Assembly: GCF_000005505.3 (NCBI RefSeq)
Contig: NC_016135.3
Location: 5,845,501-5,909,500, forward strand
Direction: 5' to 3'
From: Brachypodium distachyon
Taxonomy: Eukaryota > Streptophyta > Magnoliopsida > Poales > Poaceae
Length of the DNA: 64,000 bases
The position numbers and the translations under genes are program-made. A model generated the notes under the pieces. The model had not been told where the DNA came from. It searched no databases and was given only the letters and a program-made list of their open reading frames with translations. The first letter of the stretch is position 1; the number at the start of each line of letters is the position of its first letter. This document shows, piece by piece, positions 1 to 9,978 of this stretch.

Positions 1-2570
1 GGATTTGTTTAATTCGTTTTTAGAGTCTTCGATTGTAATCAGGACACCGTAGTATAAGGTCTCCTGAGTCCAGGTCGCATACTGGAATCAAACCGTATTG
101 CATTAGGTCTTTTCTTTGAGTCCGTTTTAAACTCAGATCGCCTGTGATCTGGGGTAGCGCCGTGTTGGACGTGGATACAGGTTGTATTGGATGCGGGTCA
201 GGCGCAAGCCTATATAAATCAAAGAAGCAGACAGAAAACACTGTAGGTTATTGCGGCAGAAATCCTCTCCACCGAAACCCTAGTTTTTCCTTGCTTGATT
301 GCGTGTAAAGGCTCACGCTAAGTTGCAGGAACTACGTCTGATCTAACACTCCTGAGGATATCAGATGTGCCTCCAGTGTCATTGGCCGGTTGTATCGTGA
401 CAACGTCATGCTTCAGATCAGGTTACCTCTTTGTTTGAGCCCGTTCGGAGAGAGTATATCTAAGAGGCAGACCCCCACTACCCATTTTCCTACCATCTCT
501 TTAAGGTTTCCTTTGTTTAGGTTGTAGCTGAAAACAAGCCATCTGGAAGAAGCTAATTTTCTGCTGGAGCTGGAAGGCTAGAGGTAGAACTTACTTGTTT
601 TTGTTTAGAATGACTACGGAACTGTGGCTTGAACTCGATGGAGTGGAATGTCTGAAATGCCCTTGTATGTTGTAAATTCTGTCTGTCTGCTGAGTTTACT
701 AATTTAAAGATAATTGGCGTGTTTAGGTGTTGTTATAAGTATAAATTGTTTGATTTTGTCAAAATTTCCATAAAGTTGCATATTTTATGCGTAAAAGTTC
801 CATACATACAAAGCACATATGACCAATTGCGGATTTAGGATTAATTCACCAGAGCCAAAATTCGAACTTAAATTTTTTGAAACCTCTTCGTTTTATTTAG
901 ACAAAAATCTTCACTTAAGTTGTAAACTTGAAACGTACTGACAATGGAGTTCATGTCGTCCGCTCGCTTTCTCTTCCAAGACCATCTCTTCTTCACCAGC
1001 AATCTTCCCTCGTATTCACTGATTCATGTTTCCCTCGCTGCCCCATCCATCGCCACCATATTTCTGACCAACTTCGCCATTCTCCGCGAGCTGCCGCCGT
1101 CGCGGCCCTGTTCGTTGGTTTCCACCTTCGCAGCCGCACTGATCTCCAAGCTGTCATTTTGAGTTGTGTCAAGCGAGGCTCCAGCGCGACCATCACTGCA
1201 CCTAATTGGTTTCCCAATCGAGCTGCAGCCTGCGGGTGATGTGGATTTGAGCAAAGGTTTGCCGGTTTTTGTCCGGTGCCCGAAAGAGCCCATGTAATCA
1301 GGAGTATCAGGAGGAGGAGCCACTCTACAAAGTGAGCTCTACTCTCCCTGTTTTTGGCTTAAAACAAATGGATTCATCTATTTCTTATGTTTTGATTGGT
1401 CTGTGATGCGATTGTGTGGTTGGTTTCACCGTTTTATTAAAAGGGCAGGAGGTGTATCAGCCGGCCATTGCCTATCAACGGAAAGAGGAGCCTATACTCT
1501 AGTTTAAATGTTCAGTCTATGATACATAAATATCACTATCAGTATCCTCTTCCTCTCTCCGTTAAAGCTAATCTTTCCTGAAGTTGAGTTCTTCACAAAT
1601 TGGGAGGATGTTATTTCCACTGTTACCCACACAATTTCTTTGCAGACTTCTTTATTTCTGTATTGACAATCTTGAGGCCTCTGGTAACTATGTTTCAATT
1701 TTATCTTTCATCGTCTTCCTTTCTTGATGATGTGCAGAGAGCATGTCAGTGCCGGAAATTGACGAGATTTGGTTAGTCCACGCATTCTTTCATGCTAGCA
1801 ATGCATGTCTGTTTACATACTTCATTCTTCACTTCTTTTAGTTGTACAGAATCATCCTGGAATCATACCAAGACGTTTAATCATGGGAATGGATGAGTAT
1901 TTATTCAAGTTCTAAGAAGTCCCAATAAGTGTTAGGTATATATAGTACTACAGGCAAGGCATCTTAAGCTCTCCAATCGCACACATATAAAGGAACACAT
2001 TATCGAACAACAAAAATCCACTCATGTCCGTAAGAAAACATCAATCTTCACCAGAGAACCCTATTATTGTACATGGCCAGCACATTGAGAAATGGTAACC
2101 TTTATTATCATAGTAGTTGACAGCCACATATTACTGAATTAACATGTGAACACAATGCTGTGTGTATATGAACACAAGATTGTGTTTTGTTATCCTCTCC
2201 TTTTTTTCTGAATAATTAACTGTAAAGAGTGATGTAAAATAGAACAGAACAGTTCCTTTTTCCTGATGTAGCCTGACAATGTATTTTCCATGGCTGATGC
2301 CAACGACAATGTTGTTTCCCTGTCTTGAGCATTTTAGCCTTTGAATCAGACAAGATCACCACTTCTAATTCAGCCGACTTTCAATTTACAATGGGTGCTC
2401 GAACATGCTACTGGGTCAGACAAGGTTACAAGGAACACTTCTTGCTTTTGGCCGACACTAAAAATAATAGAAATAATTATGCTTACAAAAGCACCAGTAA
2501 TTTTCTCAGATAAAGCAGCAACATTATCAATAAGAAAAGCGAATATTAGAGGCGTGGCTTAACTTGGGCT
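1..2570. other. Intergenic, no supported gene
   Basis: I find no convincing coding gene here. A TATA-like string (CTATATAAAT) lies near position 210, followed about 65 bases later by AAACCCTAG, a telo-box-like motif often seen in plant 5' leaders, so 200-300 could be a promoter or an LTR fragment. A GC-richer patch at 940-1320 has overlapping short open frames on both strands but no recognisable domain. The rest is AT-rich with no structure that I can name. Confidence 0.4.
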
Positions 2571-2658
2571 GGAGGAGATGCCAACGGCCCATATATACTT
2601 AACGGGCCTGCCTTGGAGGAGATGCCAACGGCCCATATATACTTAACGGGCCTGCCTT
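2571..2658. repeat. Perfect 44-bp tandem duplication
   Basis: Two identical 44-bp units lie head to tail at 2571-2614 and 2615-2658. Each begins GGAGGAGATGCCAACGGCCC and ends GGGCCTGCCTT. The units show no difference, so the duplication is recent or has been homogenised. It sits upstream of the non-LTR-like repeats and in no supported gene. Confidence 0.95.
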
Positions 2659-2749
2659 CGTGTGGATCGGCAGCGAAGATCCACTGCAAAGCACTACTAG
2701 AAAATGTACGAAGACTAGTCCTCTAAAAAAAAATGCACGATGACTAGTA

Positions 2750-3360
2750 TACGCGTATCCGCTCAAGAGAACCTAGTATAAGGAGGTGAGTTGAAACACA
2801 ATCAACGTCCGGCCATCGTCTTGGTATCTACTTTATAAGGTTTTGTGTGTTTTTAGCCGAGGCGTTTCGACGGTGGAAGCGACGACGTACAGATTAATGG
2901 TCTGCCGACTCCATCCTTGTTCTCGCGTGGCTATCATGGTTTACTCCATGGAGTTTGTAGATCTCCCGGCTCGTAATTTTGTGATTTTTGTCATTTTCCT
3001 CATCGGTTCGGCGATGATTCAATGGTTCGACAACTTGTCTTGCCAAGAGTGTGTTCCCGGCCATCGCGCGTTCAACTATCTCAAGTTCTCACCCACTCGG
3101 GTGGACGGCTCATGCGGCTTAGTAAAACCTATAAGGTTAGTCCAGCTCATGCGGCTCATGCAGATTTGGTCTTCCTACAGTTTCGTCACCAGCAATTTGG
3201 AGATATATCAAGATACGAATGGCGCAGCTAGATATGTTTGTTTCAAAGATTTTTTATGTAACTTTCGGTTCATTCGAAGTCTTTGTTGTCATTTTAATTT
3301 TGCCAATTAGTTGTACTCAGTTCGTTTAATAAATAAAACCAGATAGTTGTTCTAAAAAAA
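2750..3360 (+). mobile_element. Non-LTR-type repeat, copy 1 (SINE/LINE-3'-end-like)
   Basis: This segment and the next one (3361-3884) are diverged copies of one sequence. They share, in the same order, a CAACGTC(C/T)GGC start, a GTTTTGTGTG-like stretch, a CATGGAGT box, a (G)ACAACTTGTCTTG box, a CATCAAGAT-like box and an A-rich 3' end. Copy 1 ends in GTTCTAAAAAAAA followed by TGTACGAAGG. The flank GTACGAAG also occurs just upstream at about 2704, which fits target-site duplication during A-tail-primed insertion. Apparent reading frames inside are not conserved between the copies. The family identity is inferred from structure only. Confidence 0.5.
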
Positions 3361-3884
3361 ATGTACGAAGGAAACCCTAGCCGTCGCTGCCGTCTTCGAG
3401 AAAACTTCAATCTCCGGCAGTTCCACCACGGATCAACGTCTGGCATCTAGTTTGCTATCTTCTTTTGTTAGGTTTGTGTGCTCTTTTCTGTGGCATCTTG
3501 GCGATGGAGACGTCATCGTCTAGAAGATTGTTGTCTTGACTTCTTCCTCGTCCGGGTGTAGGCATTGCAACCTATGTCATGGAGTCAGTGGTTCTCATAA
3601 CACACTTTTTCATGTTTTTTGTCTTTTTCCTTATTGATTCAACGACGGAGAAGCAGTTTTACAGCTTGTCTTGTAAGGGGTATGACCCTGACCATGGTGC
3701 GTTCTTTGAGGTTAGTTCATCATGTGCAATCATGGTATTCCGTAATTTTGTCAACGAATACGTGGAGAAACATCAAGATGCGAAGGGTGGATCAAGAGAA
3801 GTTTACTTCGAGGGACTACAATGAAGCTTCTAGCTTTGCCTCATGAATCAATAAAGACAGATCGTTGTTTAAAAAAATACTAGA
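3361..3884 (+). mobile_element. Non-LTR-type repeat, copy 2
   Basis: This is the second diverged copy of the repeat at 2750-3360, in the same orientation and directly adjoining it. It ends with GTTGTTTAAAAAAATACTAG, then ACTGTACGAC, again close to the GTACGA motif that flanks copy 1. The head-to-tail arrangement could reflect a second insertion into the A-rich tail of the first. No protein domain is recognisable in the short frames it contains. Confidence 0.5.
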
Positions 3885-5494
3885 AACTGTACGACATTTC
3901 CCTCAAAAAAACAAATGCATGACCCAACTGCTCAAAAATAAAAGTATCATGGAATAGCGCGCTTCGCTGTGCGGTAGAGTTCTATCAAGGTTCTTCAAGA
4001 AATAAACTTAATAAGAAGATTTTCGTGAAATGAATTTAGACTACGTCTGGACTTTGCGGGGCAAAAAGATGAAGGCAACTTAAACAGAACTAAAACCATT
4101 AGCAAGCGAGAAACCCGGTTTATATACATGACTAACATACGTTTTCTGATGTTGGTATGACTTTACTCTTTTACACAAGAAAAAAGTTCATTTTAAATCT
4201 TGAACTTGTAGAACTTATGAGAATCAAAATCTAACTTTCTAATCCCGGGTTCTCGAACCCTAACCTAATTAATCCCGGTCAATTTTTTTTTCAGAAAAAT
4301 TAATCCCGGTCAATTAAGTCCTCAACCCGAGTACCCGACAAAAACCGTTTGGTCCGATTTGGGATTAATGACTGAGTAAATAAGGCCGGGATTGCAGATG
4401 GGCTTTAGGCATATGTCGGCCCATTTGTCTGGCCGCATCAGTGTTCCCCTGGGCAATTCCCACTAGATGCCTCAACCGTTCGCCCCCTGGCCTGGCTTTG
4501 TTATCTATCGTGAGCGCATCCCGGAGGGATGGAGCCGTTGAGTAGGGGTGGACATAAAAAGCTGAAACTAGAAAACGAATCCAAATTAACCGGAACAGAA
4601 ACCGAAATTGGTATTGCCGTCAAGATATATCGAGCGATAGGCCTATGAGATATTCACGCATGAAATTCAAAAAGGTATTGTCAACATGTCTACGGAGTTC
4701 GCATTTGGAAATCGTGGTGAATAGTGAATACTCCGTACCAAACAATTTCCTGGAGTAGCGCCCGCTTCATCGACCAATACGGAGCATGGCACTTGCAGGG
4801 CCTGGGTGATGCCCTTCATGCTGAAGATCAAGCACGCATCGGAAATGGGCTGCAATCGCATAATTCTGGAGAAGGATACAGTGAACCTTAAAGCAAAATA
4901 TCACTAGCGAGGATTTCGATCTGTCAAAACTCGGTGCTTTGTTTACTGAACTGAAATATCTTTTGATGCGTTTGATGTATCAGTTTCCCCACGGGATTGT
5001 AACATTGTAGCACATCACTTGGTTGTACATGGTGCAAAACACTCTGGAATTGGTAAGCATGAAGTGTGGTTTGGCCAAGTTCCTTCTGGTGTAACTGAAC
5101 TTGTTGATGGTGATTCAGCCAGCAGAGTGAGGTAATGCAATGGTTGTGTACGTGTTCCTTTCAAAGAAAAATCACGCAGCAGGACACCCTGTATCCCGGA
5201 GAATTCGTTCTCGATGCTAAAGTTTGTTGATGCTGTGAGAAGCTGTACTGAAGTTGCGCACACTGACAACATACACTGGCCCCGTTTAGTCGTAACAGTA
5301 TACTATGAGCTATCTGGTTGGTTAGTACTACCTCCATTCTAAAACAGAAGAAGTTTAATCTTTATCTAAGTCAAATTTATTAAAGTTTGAACAATTTTAA
5401 GTATACTATAAAAATACATAAGGACGAATTTAATAAAACTAATTTAAGGTCATACATGTCTATAAATTTAATCAAAATTTAAGATCCAATTAAG
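3885..5494. other. Intergenic, degenerate MITE at right end
   Basis: No gene is supported. The segment 5330-5494 starts CTCCATTCTAAAACAGAAG and contains A/T-rich blocks typical of decayed Stowaway-type MITEs (usual terminus CTCCCTCCGT). Its right end was not found clearly, so this is only a resemblance. At 4240-4330 the string AATCCCGGTCAATT occurs twice. Confidence 0.3.
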
Positions 5495-6277
5495 GAGGAA
5501 ATTGCATGCCAGATCCTCAAACTTGGCAGGCATGTTCAGTTTCATCCATTAACTTGCAAACTTTGAAAACGAGACCTTAAACTTAGCAAATTGGTTCATT
5601 TTAGTCCAAATCAACGAATTCATGATTAATTCGGCTATGCTGGCAACTAACGTAGACATGGCCGGCATAAGGGGTCCTTTTTGCAAATTTTCAGGCGATG
5701 GAGTTAGGTCTCGTACCCGATCCACAAAGCCAAATCCTTCAAAGTCTTGAACCGATGGTTCAGAAGCGCCGTCAGCTGCTTCGTCGTATAGCAGTCAACA
5801 CCACCGCCCCCGTCGCCTCCCCTGTTCCCTTGGCCGCCACCGATCACGAGAACGTCGCCGATGTAGGGCCGAAGTGGGTTCACCAGCGAGAGAGGCGACT
5901 TTATCATGTCTTGGCCCTAGAGGATGAGAGCATATCGTGGCCACAGGGAGGATAGCCAGAGGATGAGGAAGGGTATTTTGTGAAAATATCGCAGTTATCA
6001 CCTCCTCCAAGCGAGGGCTAGACCATGGGTTCGAGATCTAGCTCTTCCAAAGGGTTAAAATGGAAGATTTCATCGCCCAAAAATTCGCGAAAGAACCCGC
6101 CCGAACCAACCATGTCCACATTAGCCGCCAACATGGCTGAATTTAGCCCGAATTCGTCGATTGGACTAAAATGAATCGGCGTGCCAAGTTTTTAAGATCT
6201 CATTTTTCAAGTTTGCAAGTTAATGGATGAAACTGAATATACCTATCAAGTTTAAGGACGCGTCATGCAATTTCCTC
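5495..6277. mobile_element. Long-TIR MULE-like element with GC-rich interior (Pack-MULE candidate)
   Basis: The two ends form long inverted repeats of about 165-170 bp. The left starts GAGGAAATTGCATG and the right ends CATGCAATTTCCTC. The arms also share TTCAGTTTCATCCATTAACT and a CATTTTAGTCCAA block in inverted order. The bases just outside are TCCAATTAAG on the left and TAGAATTAAG on the right (8 of 10 match), as expected of an old 9-11 bp MULE target duplication. The interior (about 5690-6060) is much more GC-rich than the arms and holds short open frames on both strands, including a Gly-rich minus-strand frame at 5704-5907. There is no transposase, so the element is non-autonomous. The interior may be captured gene sequence, but I cannot name its source. 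Confidence 0.65.
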
Positions 6278-6867
6278 TAGAATTAAGTTTGACGCAGGGA
6301 GTAGAATCCATCCCTGCCTGCGCAAAAGGTGATTCTTGTTTTTAGGGCCACAAAAGGGCATTTTTGAAAACGCTGATTGTTCTGTTTTAATATATATGCT
6401 CCCTATGATCCAAAATATAATATATGCTCCCTCTGATTCAAAATAAGTGTCGCTGATTTTGTAGGAATGCAATTTTATGGACAGGAGCGAGTATCATTTT
6501 TCTCTAAAAAAAAAAGCAACTCTGATACTCTACAACACACTTATCTAACACTTCCACACACACACACACATCACCACCAACAGAACGGCAGTACTTACGC
6601 TGCATGTGCCGCCCGGAACGGCCGTTGTGGAACCTACGTGCATACGCGACCGCCAAAGCTAAGGCGCGCACCAACCAACCGCGATCGAGTAAACGACGTG
6701 GCCACCTACTGCTCAAATCGATCATGCATGCATGCACGCCATCAATTCTCGATCCAGAAATTCGGCGCGCCAAACACGAATTAGCCGACCCTTCGTTGTC
6801 TCGCATCACTGCACACCGGCCCTTCACCGCCAGATCAACCGAGCTGTTATCGCTCTGCTCCCACGCC
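6278..6867. other. Upstream region of the proline-rich protein gene
   Basis: This region lies between the MULE-like element and the TATA box of the gene at 6972. It contains a short (CA)n run near 6555-6570. It also contains CTCCCTCTGATTCAAAATAA at about 6427, a Stowaway-like end fragment whose last part recurs in the final intron of the xylanase gene (about 14767). No transcription-factor site can be assigned with confidence. Confidence 0.35.
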
Positions 6868-6875
6868 TATATAAA
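6868..6875 (+). promoter_or_regulatory. TATA box of the Ole e 1-like gene
   Basis: TATATAAA lies 97 bases upstream of the ATG at 6972 in a C-rich context, which places transcription start near 6900 with a short leader. The spacing and perfect consensus favour a strong, regulated promoter. The start site itself is inferred. Confidence 0.75.
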
Positions 6876-6971
6876 CCAGCCATGCCTTGCCTCTTCCACT
6901 CATCCAGCAACTTAGCCAGTACTCCACTTCACACACAAGCAAAGCAGAAGCGATCCATCAACGGTTCAGGC

Positions 6972-7677
6972 ATGGGGGCTGCTCCGCGAGCACTTGCCCT
7001 CGCCGTCCTGCTGGCGATCGCCGTGGCCAATGCCGAGGCGGCGTCCGTCGTGGTCGGCTTGGCCAAGTGCGCCGACTGCACTAGGAAGAACATGAAGGCC
7101 GAGGAAGCTTTCAAGGGTAACTAAGCCACATACTGGCATAGATATCTCGTTGCTCACTGTTTTTCATCGATCCTGTGCTTACATTAATTACATGACTCCT
7201 ATATGTATGTCAGGTCTTCAGGTGGCGATCAAGTGCAAGAACAGCAAGGGCGAGTACGAGAGCAAGGCGGTGGGCGGGCTCGACGGCACCGGCGCGTTCA
7301 GCGTGCCCCTGGCATCAGACAACGCCGCCGCGGACTGCGTGGCGCAGCTCCACAGCGCCGCCTCCAACGCGCCGTGTCCCGGCCAGGAGCCTTCCAAGGT
7401 CGTGCCTGTGTCCAAGGGCACTTTCGGCATCGTCACCGGCGCCGCCACCGCCAAGACTACCACGGCCAGCGACGCGGCACCGGAGTGCGCGTCGGCCACG
7501 CTGTGCGGGCCCATCAAGAAGCACTTCCTGGACCATTTCCACAAGAAGCCCGTGCCGCCGAAGCCGGAGCCTAAGCCGGAGCCCCACCCGGACTACCACC
7601 CCGTGCCCCCCACCACCCCGACCTACGGCGGCGGAGGCCACCCGACGCCCATCTACCACCCTCCCGCACAGCACTAG
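6972..7677 (+). CDS. Pollen Ole e 1-like, proline-rich cell-wall protein (two exons)
   Basis: The exons are 6972-7116 and 7214-7677, joined by a phase-1 GT-AG intron of 97 bases, and encode 202 residues. Residues 1 to about 24 form a signal peptide (MGAAPRALALAVLLAIAVAN) ending in an Ala-rich cleavage region, so the protein is secreted to the wall. Residues 25 to about 150 match the Ole e 1 / extensin-like fold by a CADC pair near the start, later spaced cysteines and the VAIKCKNSKGEYES-type strand. The tail is Pro-, Lys- and His-rich (KPVPPKPEPKPEPHPDYHP) and ends in Gly/Pro-rich sequence, as in grass proline-rich proteins. Such proteins are thought to bind or cross-link wall polymers; a precise role is unknown. 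The start codon is the first ATG with a signal peptide after the TATA box. Length and architecture are normal and no damage is seen. Confidence 0.9.
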
Positions 7678-7688
7678 ATGAGTTACCA

Positions 7689-7730
7689 AGTTGTGATCAC
7701 TCATCAGTGAGTGAGTGAGTGAGTGATCGA
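7689..7730 (+). repeat. GTGA microsatellite with hairpin in 3' UTR
   Basis: Just after the stop codon, GATCACTCA and TGAGTGATC form a perfect 9-bp inverted repeat around a (GTGA)n run. It may fold in the mRNA 3' UTR, but a function is not implied. Confidence 0.6.
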
Positions 7731-7739
7731 CGTTGCTAT

Positions 7740-9820
7740 CAGACTGTCAGTTGGGTGCATGGGTCGTCAACGTCAGCCTTGTTTTGGTATCCGAAGAGAG
7801 TTCAGAATAACAATTGTGTGAGGAGGTATGACTGTGTCAGGCAAGTGTGCCGGGTGTTTCTTTATTAAGGTTTGTAATGTCTGTGTGGTTTTCTGTACAA
7901 GGAGTTATTATCATCTATGGTATTTATTATATTGCCATTGAGCCTCATCCACAGAAATGCTCGACAGGATTGATATGTGATAAGCTAGGACAGCGTGGTT
8001 TCGCTGTTACTAGGATAGTTGTCTGGAATCAGGTTTACTTTCAGTAAGTTTTGTGGCGATTGAATCTTTCTTGTATCGATCCAGACGTCTTTTGCATGAG
8101 CATAGTGTAGAAAGCTGAGGTTGAACCTTAATTCTCTGCCGTCTACACGAGATATAGAAAGAGTACATGCCAAGTTACTCGGTTTAAATCTAGTGTATAA
8201 TTTTATCTCTAATTCAAATTTTGAACTAAAACCACCACAAGAATTTATGAATCGAGGAGTATATTATATTTTTTTTTACATTTCACTAGTCTTTCGGTAT
8301 GTTTGATTCATGCCAACCCATAACCTATGAATTATTGCCAACAATTGACTAGCCAAAAAACTGGTTAGAGATTTCTTGGCCCCAAGTTAGCCAAAATTTT
8401 GGCAAAAATCATGAAGGGAATTTGAGGTAGGTGGGCAACATTTCATAGGAAACCAACATTTTGGCAACCAACCAAATGAAGACCAAATTTTTATTGGCTG
8501 ACAAAATTTTGACAGGGAAGTGTGGCACCAAACCAAGCATGAACTTTAACTTCTATCTCTTCTTCCGCTTCGGCTTTATCAACCGCCTCTCTGAAGTCTC
8601 TAATGAACTGAAACCTAGCTAGGACGGTGACCTTGTCCCGTGTCCCTTTTTCTTCTTTTCCCTTTACGCGTCTCTTCCCTCTTGCAGTCACACTGGGAGT
8701 GATCATGAATGCGAATGATTATGCGGGCGCTTCGATACAGTTATACTAGGAAAATTATCTTTGGTAAAGTTAACTCTTTGAGCGGGCATTAAAGAAAACG
8801 GTTTTGCTATTTCTAAGACGACCGAGAAATATCTATTTCTCGCCCGCAAAAAAGAGAGAAATAACTATTTCTAAGTCGACACTAATGACCATCTATCCAA
8901 TCATTGAGATTCGTGCAAGATTCCTAAAAGTATAAAATGATGAGAAAATGTTAATTGGATGGCTACGACGTCGACTGAGAAATCGACACTTCTTAGAGAA
9001 AAAAATCTTCACTTTAAAAGGTACGCAGTTCATCTTCCATATATAGCTCTGTCTTTTTATGCTACACACATCAGGATGCAAAAGAGCAAGGCAGCAAGAA
9101 TTAATTAACCGAGAAAATTGTACATTTGATACAGCCCAAACATATACAATTCTTCGATCTTGTGTTAACTGAAGGTAGCAACGTGTCAGTACATCAGTAG
9201 ATGCTTTCTCATCTTATCCACGAAGTAGTAGAGCTGCTGACCACTCCACCGCTTCTCCACCTTCCAAAGGACTGGTAGATTCTTGCTGGGTGGGCGTGCA
9301 TGACAACTCTGTTGCACGCGTACTGTATGCACATTCATCACGCCGAAAGTCGGGTAACACGCACTCGCGACATTCTTGTTCGGTTCTCCCCTCCCGTCTC
9401 TCTTGATATTTCCCCTTTTGTTTCACTCCCAACTAGTAATACCTTTCCTTTTCACCCTTACCTGCGTGGCTGCGCATTGCGCTCTATCTAGCTGGAAGCT
9501 CGCCCTGCCTCCACGTCCATATACAGCCGAGAATGCTGCCAAGTCAAACACTAACTTGCATGTCATGGCAATGCCACTAACTAATTAATTAGTATTAGCA
9601 ACGTTGTTCCAAGTGCAGCTAGCAGCGCGCACAAGTCAAACACACAGCTTATGCAGGTGCAGCTAGTTTTTTATTTCCTTCTTTCTGCTGCTTGCTAGGT
9701 GGTCTTGGTTAGTCCTATCGTGGTCTCCCTGATGTTACCTAGCTAACATGTAAAAACCGATATTCACGACAATTACAATCTTACGATACATACGTGTACT
9801 AATTATCTTGTGTTGGCGTT
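7740..9820. other. Intergenic, one MITE-like element
   Basis: Between the proline-rich protein gene and the xylanase promoter I see no coding gene. About 8298-8540 looks like a MITE: the left end TGTTTGATTCATGCCAA is imperfectly complementary to the right end GTGGCACCAAACCAAGCATG, with a T/A-rich interior rich in TTTTGGCA. Positions 8760-9010 contain repeated ATTTCT(A/C)GAC-like pieces on both sides, suggesting another decayed inverted-repeat element. The rest is featureless to me. Confidence 0.35.
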
Positions 9821-9822
9821 GC

Positions 9823-9829
9823 TATATAT
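9823..9829 (+). promoter_or_regulatory. TATA box of the xylanase gene
   Basis: TATATAT lies 156 bases upstream of the ATG at 9979. No other ATG occurs between the probable transcription start and that codon, which supports the chosen start. Confidence 0.6.
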
Positions 9830-9978
9830 TTCTACAGCAGCGCACGGCGCACACTGCACACAGAGACAAAGAAGGAATCACGAGAGAATCAGCTTTTGCT
9901 CCCCAGCGCTGGCCCTGTGCCCCGTGCATTCTGCTGCGTAGTAGCTCTTGCGCCGTTCGAGAATTGGCCCACGGATTC

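Noticed and set aside
1024..1323. Small gene at 0.9-1.3 kb
   Set aside because: Frames are open on both strands in a GC-rich patch, with no domain, splice pattern or promoter that agrees.
7315..7704. Long minus-strand frames over the proline-rich protein gene
   Set aside because: They mirror the GC-rich codons of the real plus-strand exon 2 and have no domain or start context.
7689..7730. Rho-independent terminator
   Set aside because: The hairpin is in a plant mRNA 3' UTR; bacterial terminator logic does not apply.
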